From assembly GCA_947501635.1 (NCBI GenBank), contig CANMWT010000003.1, forward strand, positions 62,001 through 126,000: 64,000 bases of DNA, read 5' to 3'. Origin of the DNA: an uncultured Roseobacter sp. Its GTDB lineage: Bacteria > Pseudomonadota > Alphaproteobacteria > Rhodobacterales > Rhodobacteraceae. A program made the position numbers and the translations under genes. Position 1 is the stretch's first letter; every line of letters starts with the position of its first letter. The notes under the pieces were generated by a model that saw only the letters and a list, made by a program, of their open reading frames with translations, made no database searches and was not told the origin of the DNA. Below, in pieces: positions 1 through 8,662 of the stretch.

Positions 1-635
1 ATCCCCATGGGCAAGTCCCGCAACTCCGAAAACGGCGCGAAGTCGCGCTCTTCCAAATCCTGCAAGTCGGCATCAACACGCGGCAGATCAAAGTGGCTAT
101 CAAGCGTTGCACGCCCGTGGCCCGGAATATGCTTCAGTACAGGGAGGACCCCACCCGCCAGCATGCCGTCTGCCGCAGCGCGCCCCAGACGCGCGACCTC
201 GGCGGGCTTTGTCCCGTAGCAGCGGTTACGCAGGAATTCATGGGTGTTTTGGTCAGCAACATCAACCATCGGCGCGCAGTTGCTGTCGATACCAAGATCG
301 TAAAGTTCCTGCGCAATCAGACGGTAGCGCAGATACATCGCCTTTGTAGCATGCCTGCCCGCAGCCGCGATGAAATCCAGAGGTGGCAGCCATTCGGTCC
401 AGTAAGGGCCGCGCAAGCGCTGCACGCGCCCGCCTTCCTGATCGATCGTAATCGGCGCATCGCGCCCGACCGCTGTGCGCAACTCATCGCAAAGTGCGCG
501 CACCTGATCGGCGGTATCGATATTGCGCGCGAACAGGATAAATCCAAAAGGATCGGCATCGCGGAAAAAGGTTTTCTCTTCTGCGCTAAGCCGCAACCCG
601 TCCGCATCCAGAATAGTCGCGCCAAAAGCGGCCAT
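1..635 (-). CDS. nagZ: Beta-N-acetylhexosaminidase NagZ, cut by the left window edge
   Basis: Glycoside hydrolase family 3 enzyme that removes GlcNAc from muropeptides during cytoplasmic cell-wall recycling. Only the first 211 residues are present and the reading frame is still open at base 1. Visible family motifs are DQEGGRVQRL near residue 65 and KHIPGHG at about 168-174, followed by DSHFDLP, which matches the NagZ substrate and catalytic loop region. The ATG at 635 lies 4 bases after the stop of the SPOR protein gene, so the two are probably co-transcribed; the order argS-SPOR-nagZ supports a cell-wall role for this group. The C-terminal third lies outside the window. Confidence 0.93.
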   Translation of the reverse strand, partial: MAAFGATILDADGLRLSAEEKTFFRDADPFGFILFARNIDTADQVRALCDELRTAVGRDAPITIDQEGGRVQRLRGPYWTEWLPPLDFIAAAGRHATKAMYLRYRLIAQELYDLGIDSNCAPMVDVADQNTHEFLRNRCYGTKPAEVARLGRAAADGMLAGGVLPVLKHIPGHGRATLDSHFDLPRVDADLQDLEERDFAPFSELRDLPMG

Positions 636-639
636 CCGG

Positions 640-1656
640 TTATCTGGCCTGCACAGGAATGCAGTCAACGCCCTCGGCCTTGACCGCCGAGCAGAACCGG
701 CGCGTGTCGCTCAGGTCAACAAAGCCCATGGCACGCAGACGGTAAAAGGTACGTCCGCCTGATTGCGCTTCTTCGATGACGCGCGATTTCCCCTGCAGGA
801 TATCGCCAAAGCGAGTTTGCATACGACCCCATTCGGAGCGCGCCACATCGGGGCTGTCGAAGGCACCGAGTTGCGCCAGACGTGTGCCCGAAGGTATCTC
901 TGCAGGGTTGATCTCGACACTTTGTTGCGCCGGCGCAAAGGACGCAGGCTGCACAGCCGCCGCACCACCTGCCGGCCTGAGCCTCGGACGGATGGACTGG
1001 GCAAGGCCCTGCTGCGGCGCAGGCTCTTCAGTCACCAGCACTGCCGGCGTGGCGGTCAGCCCATCGGCGGCATCCGCCGCAATACTACGCGCGCCAACAA
1101 CTTTGGCACCCGGCACGTCCACACGCGGTTGCGCCTCTGACATCACCTCGGCAACGATGCTGTCAATTGCGTCTTCGGACAGCACTTCCGCGGGGGCCGC
1201 AGCCTCCACGGTGTCAAGTCGCATCACCTCTGCGTCATCGGATTGCGGCGCGGCAGCGGGCGCAATGACGGGCGCTGCGGGAACGGGTTGATCCTCGATA
1301 TCGAGCGAGACCGCAGGAGGTGCCAGTGTCACCTGATCGACAGGTCCGGCCGCGCGTCCGTTGGCCGCAATCTCGTTCACAGCAAGCCCTTGATGTTCAG
1401 CCAGAATGCCGCCGGGGTCTTCGGGGCGCACCCGCATCTCGCCTTCTGCCGCCCGGACCACCGGAATGCCGCTGACATCGCGCACCATCAATTTGTATCC
1501 CCAAACCCCGACACCAGCGATTAGCGCAAGCGACACAAGCGCACCTGCGATATTCGTCATCGTTATCAGAGAGTTCGGCCCGACCGGTTGCGGAGCCTGC
1601 GCGCCCGCCTCACGACCGTAAGCCCCCATGTTATGGGAGAATTCAACATCCGCCAT
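640..1656 (-). CDS. SPOR-domain membrane protein
   Basis: Single-pass inner-membrane protein of about 338 residues: short cytoplasmic N-terminus, one membrane segment at about residues 34-56, a long Ala/Pro/acid-rich periplasmic linker, and a C-terminal SPOR domain (about the last 75 residues, beginning GTRLAQLGAFDS). SPOR domains bind denuded peptidoglycan, typically at the division septum. I chose the ATG at 1656 because GGTGAGG lies just upstream; an ATG nine codons earlier (1683) lacks a good ribosome site. It sits between argS and nagZ on the same strand. The linker is low-complexity and not informative about function. Family assignment is firm; the precise cellular role is inferred. Confidence 0.85.
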   Translation of the reverse strand: MADVEFSHNMGAYGREAGAQAPQPVGPNSLITMTNIAGALVSLALIAGVGVWGYKLMVRDVSGIPVVRAAEGEMRVRPEDPGGILAEHQGLAVNEIAANGRAAGPVDQVTLAPPAVSLDIEDQPVPAAPVIAPAAAPQSDDAEVMRLDTVEAAAPAEVLSEDAIDSIVAEVMSEAQPRVDVPGAKVVGARSIAADAADGLTATPAVLVTEEPAPQQGLAQSIRPRLRPAGGAAAVQPASFAPAQQSVEINPAEIPSGTRLAQLGAFDSPDVARSEWGRMQTRFGDILQGKSRVIEEAQSGGRTFYRLRAMGFVDLSDTRRFCSAVKAEGVDCIPVQAR

Positions 1657-1736
1657 CAGTGCCTCACCGCCATCAGGGTACATTGCCCGTCAGGTCTGTC
1701 TTATGGTTGTCTGCTCTGGCGCCTGTGCAGCTTATT

Positions 1737-3479
1737 TTACCGCATTTCCTGCGCCGGTGTGACACCCAGAATACCAAGACCCGCTGCAATTACAACGCTG
1801 GTGGCACGGGCGAGCGCGATTTTTGACTGTGTGACTTTTGGGTCATCCTGTACAAACCGCAATTCGGGCAGGTCATTCCCCTTGTTCCAGAGCGCATGGA
1901 ACACACCCGCGAGCTCATATAAGTAGAACGCTACGCGATGCGGCTCGTTGCTGCGTGCGGCGGTTTCCACCAGACGCGGCCATTCCGCCAGTTTGGCGAT
2001 CAGGCCAATTTCAGACGGGTGGCTTAACAGTGTTGCATCCGCTGCTTGCAGCGTGGCGTCATCGGTCGCGATCCCCGCCTCTGCGGCTTTGCGCATCACC
2101 GATGCGACCCGCGCATGGGCATACTGCACATAAAACACGGGGTTTTCGCGGCTCTGCTCCAACACTTTGTCAAAGTCAAAATCCAACATGGCGTCGTTCT
2201 TCCGGGTCAACATGACAAAGCGCGTCACATCCGGCCCCACCTGGTCCACCACATCGCGCAGGGTCACGAATGTCCCTGCCCGCTTGGACATTTTGAATGG
2301 CTCGCCGTTTTTAAAAAGCTTCACCAACTGCGTCAGTTTTATATCCAGCGGCGTTTTCCCGTCAGACAAAGCCGATACGGCCGCCTTCATTCTTTTGACA
2401 TACCCACCGTGATCAGCGCCAAAGACGTCGATTAACGCATCAAACCCACGCTGCACCTTATCGTAGTGATAGGCGATATCCGGTGCAAAATAGGTCCAGC
2501 TGCCATCTGATTTCTTTACCGGCCGGTCCACGTCGTCGCCATGTTCCGTCGATCTGAACAACGTCTGTTCGCGTGGCTCCCAGTCTTCGGGTTTTTTACC
2601 CTTGGGGGGCTCAAGCACGCCCTCATAGATCAGCCCTTTGGCTTTCAGATCCTCGATCGCCGCCTCGATCAGACCGGTGCCATAAAGGGATTTCTCGGAA
2701 TAAAACACATCCATCTCGACGCCCAAAGCCTTCAGGTCCGCCCTGATCAGATCCATCATGGCATCAGTCGCAAACGCGCGGACATCTTGCAGCCAGAACT
2801 CTTCGGGCTGGCCCACATAGGCATCCCCCTTCAGGGCCTTGAGCCGCTCTCCCACGGGGATCAGATAGTCGCCCGGATAGGTGCCATCCGCAAAGGCGAC
2901 CTCTTGCCCGTGTGCTTCGAGGTACCGCAAATAGACCGAGCGCGCCAACACGTCGACCTGTGCGCCGCCATCGTTGATGTAGTACTCGCGCGTTACGTCA
3001 TAGCCTGCAAAATCCAGCAATGAGGCCAGCGCATCGCCGAAAACCGCACCGCGTGTATGGCCCACATGCAACGGCCCCGTCGGGTTGGCAGAGACATATT
3101 CGACATTTACCCGCTGACCGGTACCAATATCGGCGCGGCCAAAACCGGTGCCTGCCACCAAAATGGCATCCAGCACATCGTACCAGGCCTCTGGTGACAG
3201 CCGCAGGTTCAAGAACCCCGGCCCCGCGACCGACGCTGAAACGACCCGTGGATCTGTATTAAGCTTTTCAGCCAGAGCTTCGGCAATGTCGCGCGGTTTC
3301 AGACCGGCCGGCTTGGCCAGAACCATTGCGGCATTCGTTGCCATGTCCCCATGCGCGGGATCTCGCGGTGGCTCGACCGTCACATTGGTCAGCACCAGAC
3401 CTTCGGGCAGCTGCCCCTCGGCGGTCATCTGCCCCAGGCAGTCAAGCACAAGCTCGCGAATATTGGCAAAGAGGTTCAT
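1737..3479 (-). CDS. argS: Arginyl-tRNA synthetase
   Basis: Class I aminoacyl-tRNA synthetase charging tRNA-Arg. The 580-residue length is normal. An N-terminal Add-1-type domain is followed by the HIGH-type signature [12 protein letters not shown] (HVGH at 138-141) and a KMSK signature (FKMSKRAG, around residue 380), then an all-helical DALR anticodon-binding domain ending at the C-terminus. It is the first gene of a minus-strand group continuing into the SPOR protein and nagZ, after an 80-base gap. The start at 3479 is the only sensible one, with GGATCC-rich sequence upstream. Nothing unusual is seen. Confidence 0.98.
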   Translation of the reverse strand: MNLFANIRELVLDCLGQMTAEGQLPEGLVLTNVTVEPPRDPAHGDMATNAAMVLAKPAGLKPRDIAEALAEKLNTDPRVVSASVAGPGFLNLRLSPEAWYDVLDAILVAGTGFGRADIGTGQRVNVEYVSANPTGPLHVGHTRGAVFGDALASLLDFAGYDVTREYYINDGGAQVDVLARSVYLRYLEAHGQEVAFADGTYPGDYLIPVGERLKALKGDAYVGQPEEFWLQDVRAFATDAMMDLIRADLKALGVEMDVFYSEKSLYGTGLIEAAIEDLKAKGLIYEGVLEPPKGKKPEDWEPREQTLFRSTEHGDDVDRPVKKSDGSWTYFAPDIAYHYDKVQRGFDALIDVFGADHGGYVKRMKAAVSALSDGKTPLDIKLTQLVKLFKNGEPFKMSKRAGTFVTLRDVVDQVGPDVTRFVMLTRKNDAMLDFDFDKVLEQSRENPVFYVQYAHARVASVMRKAAEAGIATDDATLQAADATLLSHPSEIGLIAKLAEWPRLVETAARSNEPHRVAFYLYELAGVFHALWNKGNDLPELRFVQDDPKVTQSKIALARATSVVIAAGLGILGVTPAQEMR

Positions 3480-3565
3480 AAGGATCCCACATCAAAACTC
3501 TGGCGCGGTTTATCACGCAGCGGGCGCGGGTCAACCTGCGCGTTGACGCACGACGGGTTCTCGCC

Positions 3566-4705
3566 CTAGAGGCCCACCAACCGCGTGTGCTCTTGAAGCG
3601 CAAAGCGGTCGGTCATACCGGCGATGTAATCCGATACAATGCGCGCCAGATCGGTTTCGGTCTGTGCCGCGTGCACATCCTTGCGCCATTGCTTGGGCAA
3701 CTGGTCGGGGTGCGCCATGAAGTGGGGAAAAAGCTCTTCCACAACCTGCGTGACCTGTTTGCGCATCACCACAACGCTGGGGGCGCGATACATGCGATCG
3801 AACAGAAAGGCGCGAATGACTTTCAGGTCTTCGAACACATCGTCGGAAAAGCGAATGATCGCATGGTCCGCTGCACGGATATCATCAACAGACTGCGGCG
3901 CAAGCTGGGACAGGCGTATTTGTGCCAGCCCGATCACATCTTCGACCAGAACCCCAAAGAAGCGGCGCAAGGCTTCATGGCGTCGGCGGTAGTAGTTCAG
4001 CCCCGGATACAGCGTATCCACATCCGAAAAACAGGCATTCAGGATCGGAAGCTCGGCCAATTCATCCGTCGAGAACAGTTCTGCCCGCAGCCCGTCATGC
4101 AGATCGTGATGATTGTAAGCGACATCGTCGGCAATCGCGGCCACCTGCGCCTCGGCGCTGGCAAAGGTATGAAGCTCAAGATCATGGCGCGTGTTGTAGG
4201 CGGCGAGCGCCCAAGGGACTTCACCGATTACGGGCCCGTTGTGCTTTGCCAAACCTTCCAGCGTTTCCCAGGTCAGGTTCAGACCGTCAAATTCCGCGTA
4301 ATGACGTTCCAGATCGGTGACGATGCGGATGGCCTGCGCGTTGTGGTCAAAACCGCCATAGGGTGCCATCATTTCCGCCAGCGCGTCTTCTCCGGTATGT
4401 CCAAAAGGGGTGTGGCCCAGATCATGCGCCAGTGCGACAGCCTCGGTTAACTCGGCATTCAGTCCCAAAGCGCCGGATATCGTCCGCGCCACCTGCGCCA
4501 CTTCGATGGAATGGGTCAGCCTGGTACGGTAGTAATCACCCTCATGCTCGATAAAGACCTGTGTTTTGTGCTTCAGCCTGCGGAACGCGCTGGCGTGAAT
4601 GATGCGGTCGCGGTCGCGCTGAAAACAGGACCGGAAAGTACTCTCCTGCTCGGGGATAAGCCGCCCGCGCGCCCTTGCGGGATCGGAAGCAAAGGGTGCT
4701 GTCAT
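3566..4705 (-). CDS. dgt: dGTPase-like deoxynucleotide triphosphohydrolase
   Basis: HD-domain dNTPase of about 379 residues, hydrolysing dNTPs to deoxynucleosides and triphosphate. Metal-binding HD elements are visible: RLTHSIEVAQVAR, then ALAHDLGHTPFGH with the paired HD, and a later D in DDVAYNHHD. The N-terminal basic stretch FRRLKHKTQVF is typical of the family. I take the ATG at 4705 (protein begins MTAPFASD) because AAGGAC lies upstream; a longer frame to 4792 would overlap the divergent Fe-S carrier gene. The divergent dgt/A-type carrier arrangement is common in alphaproteobacteria. Substrate preference among dNTPs is not readable from sequence. Confidence 0.93.
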   Translation of the reverse strand: MTAPFASDPARARGRLIPEQESTFRSCFQRDRDRIIHASAFRRLKHKTQVFIEHEGDYYRTRLTHSIEVAQVARTISGALGLNAELTEAVALAHDLGHTPFGHTGEDALAEMMAPYGGFDHNAQAIRIVTDLERHYAEFDGLNLTWETLEGLAKHNGPVIGEVPWALAAYNTRHDLELHTFASAEAQVAAIADDVAYNHHDLHDGLRAELFSTDELAELPILNACFSDVDTLYPGLNYYRRRHEALRRFFGVLVEDVIGLAQIRLSQLAPQSVDDIRAADHAIIRFSDDVFEDLKVIRAFLFDRMYRAPSVVVMRKQVTQVVEELFPHFMAHPDQLPKQWRKDVHAAQTETDLARIVSDYIAGMTDRFALQEHTRLVGL

Positions 4706-4786
4706 GGGCTGGGTCCTTGTCGCCTGTACTTTGAGTTTATATATTGTACTCGACACGTTAATAAAACCGCTTGACGGAGCACGGCA

Positions 4787-5110
4787 ATGCAACTCCCGCC
4801 CAAAGTAACCCCCCGCGCATTCGAACGTTTGGCCGAGATCGGCGCATCCGATCAGGGCAAGGCGCTCAGAGTTGCTGTCGAAGGGGGTGGCTGTTCAGGT
4901 TTTCAGTACGAGATTGATCTGGACGAGCCGCGCGCAGACGATCTGGTGCTTGAGGGTGCAGGTCAGAAAGTAGTTGTGGACGCGATATCGCTGCCATTTC
5001 TGGCCGACGCGGTGATTGACTTCAGCGAAGAGCTGATCGGCGCGCGGTTTATCATCAACAATCCCAACGCCAGCAGTTCCTGCGGCTGCGGCACATCCTT
5101 CTCGATGTAA
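4787..5110 (+). CDS. erpA: A-type iron-sulfur carrier (ErpA/IscA family)
   Basis: A 107-residue HesB/IscA-type protein that accepts and delivers Fe-S clusters to apoproteins. All three cluster-ligating cysteines are in place: GGGCSGFQY near residue 36 and SCGCGTSF at the C-terminus. It is divergently transcribed from dgt across an 81-base gap rich in A/T (TATATATTG around 4738), which probably holds both promoters. No isc or suf genes are adjacent, which favours an ErpA-like housekeeping carrier over a dedicated IscA, but the symbol remains an inference. It converges with the 349-residue unknown gene that ends at 5147. Confidence 0.9.
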   Translation: MQLPPKVTPRAFERLAEIGASDQGKALRVAVEGGGCSGFQYEIDLDEPRADDLVLEGAGQKVVVDAISLPFLADAVIDFSEELIGARFIINNPNASSSCGCGTSFSM

Positions 5111-5146
5111 CTTGAGCTTTCAGCTGCAATACATTGAATTAGAATG

Positions 5147-6196
5147 CTATAGCGCCCTCGAGAAACCCTCGAAGAAGGTCTCGAAACGCTGAGAAGACTG
5201 CGCCGCGCCTATGAGGATCGAGTGATGCTCGGGCGGCAGTGCCTGTTCAAACAAAACACGCATATGTGTCCAATTTCCGCTGCGGGCCGTGCCGAGTTGA
5301 TACATCAATTCGGAAATTGCGCGCAAAGGTCCGCGCTGCGAATGATGTCTTGAAATCTCAATAGCACCCGGCTGCTGCACACTGCGAAACCCGGACAGGC
5401 CGGCGATTGTGGCCCACCAGCTGGTCACAAGATACTCGTGATACGCATCCGCCGCAGGCGCTGAACCCACCGACCTGACGACAAAACCATGGACTTCTGT
5501 TTCCAGCCATTGCTCCCAGATTTCACTGGGCAACTGACCTGCAAACCGCAGGGCCACGCAGACTTCGGACAAAAGATCGACGTCCTGATCCAGATAGGCC
5601 AGCAAACCTGCATATTCGAGGCTGGTGATCGCGCGTTCTGGCAACGCAAGCGGCTGCGCACCATAGTCAGAGAGATAAAACACAATATGCGTCAGCTCGT
5701 AAGCAACTTTCTTGTTGGGCAATGCGAAGGTTTCCGCATGCGAGATAAACCGCAACAAGCGCGCATGAAGCGCCTCATCCGGCTCCGCCACATCTCTGCG
5801 GGCAAGCAAACGGTTTGCCTCCGCACGTTGTAAATCAGACAGCTCGCTTTCCGGCAGGGACGCCGCGCGCACTGTGTCGCACAGCCGCCGGCCCGTATCG
5901 CCGGGCATGCCCAGTTCCTCAAGATCAAGACAAATGGACAGCAGAAACCGGTAGTATTGCGGGAAAAACCGCATCCGTTCTTCAATTGTGTCGTAAAACG
6001 ACGCGTAAACCTCCAGCGCGTGTGTCGGCAACACCGCCCCGCTGGTTGCAAGTATATTCAGAACCTCGGCATTTTCCTTCAGCCAGAACACGTCGTCCGC
6101 CGGGCGTCTGTGCTGTGCAAAACTGCCGAGCAGTGCCGCCTGACGCTGCCCAAGGTTTGGTTTTTTCGGCAAGCCGATCGAAACAACATTTGTCAT
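5147..6196 (-). CDS. Unknown helical protein, partner of the LFTTSM-repeat gene
   Basis: A 349-residue soluble, mostly helical protein that I cannot assign to a named family. The most distinctive stretch is ELTHIVFYLSDYG at residues 167-179; another conserved-looking aromatic patch is YHEYLVTSWWA near 252-262. No signal peptide, membrane segment, nucleotide-binding loop, radical-SAM CxxxCxxC or protease motif is visible. The ATG at 6196 is chosen because AGCAGG precedes it; upstream in-frame codons overlap the repeat gene. It follows the LFTTSM-repeat gene by 79 bases on the same strand, with a strong hairpin between them, so the two are probably one transcript with reduced expression of this second gene. 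A role in handling or modifying the repeat peptide is inference only. Confidence 0.85.
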   Translation of the reverse strand: MTNVVSIGLPKKPNLGQRQAALLGSFAQHRRPADDVFWLKENAEVLNILATSGAVLPTHALEVYASFYDTIEERMRFFPQYYRFLLSICLDLEELGMPGDTGRRLCDTVRAASLPESELSDLQRAEANRLLARRDVAEPDEALHARLLRFISHAETFALPNKKVAYELTHIVFYLSDYGAQPLALPERAITSLEYAGLLAYLDQDVDLLSEVCVALRFAGQLPSEIWEQWLETEVHGFVVRSVGSAPAADAYHEYLVTSWWATIAGLSGFRSVQQPGAIEISRHHSQRGPLRAISELMYQLGTARSGNWTHMRVLFEQALPPEHHSILIGAAQSSQRFETFFEGFSRAL

Positions 6197-6235
6197 GAAA
6201 ATACCTGCTGGTTCGCGAAGGGTTTGTATCAGAAC

Positions 6236-6265
6236 CGGGCCGCGCCTTACCCCAGACGCGGCCCG
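6236..6265 (-). terminator. Intercistronic hairpin between repeat-peptide gene and its partner
   Basis: Perfect 9-bp GC stem (CGGGCCGCG at 6236-6244 with CGCGGCCCG at 6257-6265) and a 12-base loop. It falls between the stop of the repeat gene and the start of the downstream gene on the minus strand. No long T tract follows, so it is more likely an attenuator or mRNA-stabilising structure than a full terminator. Confidence 0.65.
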
Positions 6266-6275
6266 GCGGCAGACC

Positions 6276-6569
6276 TCAGCGGGCCGGCGACATGCTGGTG
6301 GTGAACAGCTCGGTGGCCTCACCAGAAAATGCATCGCGGCCGGATACCATGCTTGTTGTGAAAAGCCCGGTCTGAGCGCCCGTCATTGTGGACCCTTGTG
6401 GTGCCATGGAAGTTGTAAACAAGTCCGTCCCCTCACCGCTCATCATATCGGTGCCCTGTGGCGCCATCGATGTGGTGAAAAGACCAGTGGCTTCGCCCGA
6501 ATACGCATCGGCGCTCTGGTGGACATCAATTGCGTCAAAAGCTTCTACGGTCAGTGCTGAAGTATTCAT
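6276..6569 (-). CDS. Small protein with four LFTTSM repeats (candidate peptide precursor)
   Basis: A 97-residue protein with about 20 non-repetitive N-terminal residues (MNTSALTVEAFDAIDV...) followed by four near-identical 19-20-residue units. Each unit has the core SGEATxLFTTSM, with LFTTSM at residues 30-35, 50-55, 69-74 and 88-93, often followed by APQG. There is no cysteine, signal peptide or membrane segment. The ATG at 6569 has AAAGGGAT upstream. A perfect CtrA-type site sits 78 bases before the start. The leader-plus-repeated-core layout, the small size and the adjacent unknown gene resemble multi-core precursor peptides, but no recognised maturation enzyme is nearby. It could equally be a structural or regulatory repeat protein. 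Function unknown. Confidence 0.85.
   Translation of the reverse strand: MNTSALTVEAFDAIDVHQSADAYSGEATGLFTTSMAPQGTDMMSGEGTDLFTTSMAPQGSTMTGAQTGLFTTSMVSGRDAFSGEATELFTTSMSPAR
6279..6512 (-). repeat. Four tandem 57-60-bp coding repeats
   Basis: DNA encoding residues 20-97 of the LFTTSM protein. The period is 60, 57 and 57 bases. The four units share the LFTTSM block exactly but differ at synonymous and flanking positions, so the peptide rather than the DNA appears to be conserved. Confidence 0.85.
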
Positions 6570-6646
6570 CGTTTATCCCTTTCTGTGGATGCTTAATGCC
6601 CTTTCACGTTTGCCCGCATAAGGAGAGTTTAAAAGAAATATTCTCG

Positions 6647-6663
6647 TTAAGGATACGTTAACC
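6647..6663. promoter_or_regulatory. CtrA-type site TTAA-N7-TTAACC
   Basis: TTAA at 6647-6650, seven bases, then TTAACC at 6658-6663. This matches the full alphaproteobacterial CtrA consensus TTAA-N7-TTAA. It lies 78 bases upstream of the repeat-peptide start and about 250 bases upstream of xthA. Binding is inferred from the match only. Confidence 0.6.
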
Positions 6664-6668
6664 ACCGG

Positions 6669-6810
6669 TTATCCACAGGCTCGCTTCCCGGCATATCTTC
6701 CCGTCGGGCGGGAATAATCCGACATTGCATCTGCAGAAAAAAAATTTGTCCACAGGGGATAACTCTGTGGATATTAACCATTCACAATCGTTAACGATCA
6801 AAAGGTTAAC
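6669..6810. promoter_or_regulatory. DnaA-box-like 9-mers and TTAAC half-sites in the 342-base intergenic region
   Basis: The gap 6570-6911 holds no convincing gene. It contains TTATCCACA at 6669-6677 (exact DnaA box), TTGTCCACA at 6746-6754 and, inverted, TGTGGATAT at 6766-6774 (each one mismatch). The last two form the arms of an inverted repeat, TCCACAG at 6749-6755 and CTGTGGA at 6765-6771. TTAAC half-sites follow at 6774, 6791 and 6806. The segment is A/T-rich compared with its surroundings. It probably regulates the divergent repeat-peptide gene and xthA; no replication genes are adjacent. Confidence 0.5.
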
Positions 6811-6911
6811 AAGAATCACCTCCCCCGAATTGGTGAGTTGGTGGTCGCTTCGCTCTTGCCCGGGGAGCACGCATCAGCGATACCCCATGAGAGACGCAAA
6901 GGAGCTGGGGC

Positions 6912-7694
6912 ATGAAAGTCGCAACATTCAACATCAACGGCATCAAAGCCCGCATCGAGGCACTGCCAGCATGGCTGGACGAGGCGCAACCCGACGTGGC
7001 CTTGCTGCAGGAAATCAAGTCAGTGGACACGGCATTCCCGCGCGAGATTTTCGAAGACCGTGGGTACAATGTCGAAACCCACGGGCAGAAAAGCTTTAAC
7101 GGTGTGGCCATATTGTCGAAGCTGCCGCTGGAAGATGTCACACGTGGGCTGCCCGGTGATGACGACGACGAACAGGCGCGCTACATCGAAGCAACCGTGA
7201 TGGGCGATCAGCATGCGGTGCGGCTCTGCGGATTGTACCTGCCAAACGGGAATCCCGCGCCGGGGCCAAAGTACGACTACAAGCTGGCGTGGATGGAGCG
7301 TCTCTACCGCCGGGCACAGGTTTTACTGGCCAGTGAGATGCCCTTTGTCATGGCCGGCGACTACAACATCATCCCGCAAGCAGAGGATGCCGCCAAACCC
7401 GACAGCTGGCGCGAAGATGCCTTGTTCCGTCTGGACAGCAGAACGGCCTTTCGAAAACTATTAAATCTGGGGCTGACCGAAGCCTTCCGGGCCCGAACGC
7501 AAGGCCCCGGGCACTACAGCTTTTGGGATTATCAGGCCGGCGCGTGGAACCGCAACAATGGTATTCGCATCGATCACTTGCTTCTGAGCCCACAGGCGGC
7601 GGACATGCTGACAGATTGCCAGATCGACAAGGACGTGCGCGGACGCGACAAGCCATCGGACCACGTGCCCGTGTGGATCGATCTGGCTGCCTGA
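6912..7694 (+). CDS. xthA: Exodeoxyribonuclease III
   Basis: AP endonuclease and 3'-5' exonuclease of base excision repair, 260 residues, normal length. The exonuclease-endonuclease-phosphatase fold is evident from ATFNINGIKAR at the N-terminus, the metal-binding Glu in LLQEIKS (about residue 34), LYLPNGNP, the GDYNIIP motif with catalytic D-x-N, and the C-terminal SDHVPVWIDL carrying the Asp-His pair. AAGGAG precedes the ATG. It stands alone, divergent from the repeat-peptide gene and convergent with the TerB-like gene that ends at 7722. Confidence 0.97.
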   Translation: MKVATFNINGIKARIEALPAWLDEAQPDVALLQEIKSVDTAFPREIFEDRGYNVETHGQKSFNGVAILSKLPLEDVTRGLPGDDDDEQARYIEATVMGDQHAVRLCGLYLPNGNPAPGPKYDYKLAWMERLYRRAQVLLASEMPFVMAGDYNIIPQAEDAAKPDSWREDALFRLDSRTAFRKLLNLGLTEAFRARTQGPGHYSFWDYQAGAWNRNNGIRIDHLLLSPQAADMLTDCQIDKDVRGRDKPSDHVPVWIDLAA

Positions 7695-7721
7695 CCGGTC
7701 CGGCCCTTGACCGCCGCTACA

Positions 7722-8462
7722 TCATTGATAGATGCGTGGCACCGCAAGACTGTCATGCAACTGATTAACCGTCGAAGGCGACAGCCCCAGACGCTGCGCT
7801 AAAGTGTGCAGATACTCGGCTTCGGCGCGATTGTCGGGACTGATGGCGTTCAGGGACATGGTGTAGACCTGTGTCTCTACCCCTTTCGGTGTTGCATCTG
7901 CGATTGCGGTGGGGTCCGCCGTTTCCCGCAGTATCTTGCTGACCGTCTCCATCTCCTCGGGCCCTGACCCCTCAAAAGCTTCAAGCAGCTTGGCCTTTTC
8001 CTGCGGATCGATATCGCCGTCCGCGCGCGCCGCATAGAGCATGGCGCGTAGCATCAGTTGCGCCATCTCGTCCTCGTCCGGTTCCTGAGAGGGGTTGTCC
8101 TGATCAAGCAATGCTTCAAGCTGGCTGGCCGCGGCCCCCCCGCGCGCCCCTGCGAGCCCGCCCAGAAGCCCGCCGATACCCGCCAATCCGCCAGCGGAAG
8201 CCGACTGCCCGCCAGAGCCCGAGCCGGTAAGCTGGCCCAGCATATCGCCCAAACCGCCGGACGCTCCACCGCCCGCACCAGAAAGTTGGCCCAAAAGGTC
8301 ACCAAGGCCACCCATTCCTCCGGCACTGCCAGCTTGCGACGTGGCAGCGCCTTGCAAGTCCTGCATCAAAGCGCCGATCCCGCCGCGTTGATTGACGGCC
8401 TGCATTCCCTTGGCGACGGCAAACCCTATCGCCATTTTCGTAACGGTATTCATCAGTGACAT
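7722..8462 (-). CDS. TerB-like (DUF533-type) protein with Gly-rich middle
   Basis: A 246-residue protein. A short N-terminal segment (MSLMNTVTKMAIGFAVAKG) is followed by about 90 residues rich in Gly, Ser and Ala with GGLGDLLGQL-like repeats, then a C-terminal TerB-like helical domain containing MLYAARADGDIDPQEKAKLL. That is the acidic metal-binding signature of tellurite-resistance TerB and of YebE/DUF533 inner-membrane proteins. I choose the ATG at 8462 because GGGGAG sits nine bases upstream; an ATG three codons earlier directly abuts that site. Biological role of the family is poorly known. No other ter genes are in the window. Confidence 0.8.
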   Translation of the reverse strand: MSLMNTVTKMAIGFAVAKGMQAVNQRGGIGALMQDLQGAATSQAGSAGGMGGLGDLLGQLSGAGGGASGGLGDMLGQLTGSGSGGQSASAGGLAGIGGLLGGLAGARGGAAASQLEALLDQDNPSQEPDEDEMAQLMLRAMLYAARADGDIDPQEKAKLLEAFEGSGPEEMETVSKILRETADPTAIADATPKGVETQVYTMSLNAISPDNRAEAEYLHTLAQRLGLSPSTVNQLHDSLAVPRIYQ

Positions 8463-8662
8463 CGATCGCATCTCCCCAGAGCTTCGCTTACTGTTACTAT
8501 CCGCCGATCTTGGACGGCTGATACAGACAGGTCCAGTATATTTATGTGACACGTTGAACGCAGCATTTGGCTGTGTCATCCGCAGGTGGCTTTACCGATG
8601 GCTGCAAACTATCCCCCCACCATTGCACCAAAAGCGCCGCAGCAAGGATCGCGCGGTCAGCG

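Noticed and set aside
6658-6870. 70-residue frame on the minus strand upstream of the repeat-peptide gene
   Set aside because: It runs through the DnaA-like and TTAA motifs, has no ribosome site and reads like random sequence.
6570-6911. Chromosomal replication origin
   Set aside because: DnaA-box-like sites are present, but no dnaA, parAB, hemE, gidA or similar genes flank the region and the boxes are few.
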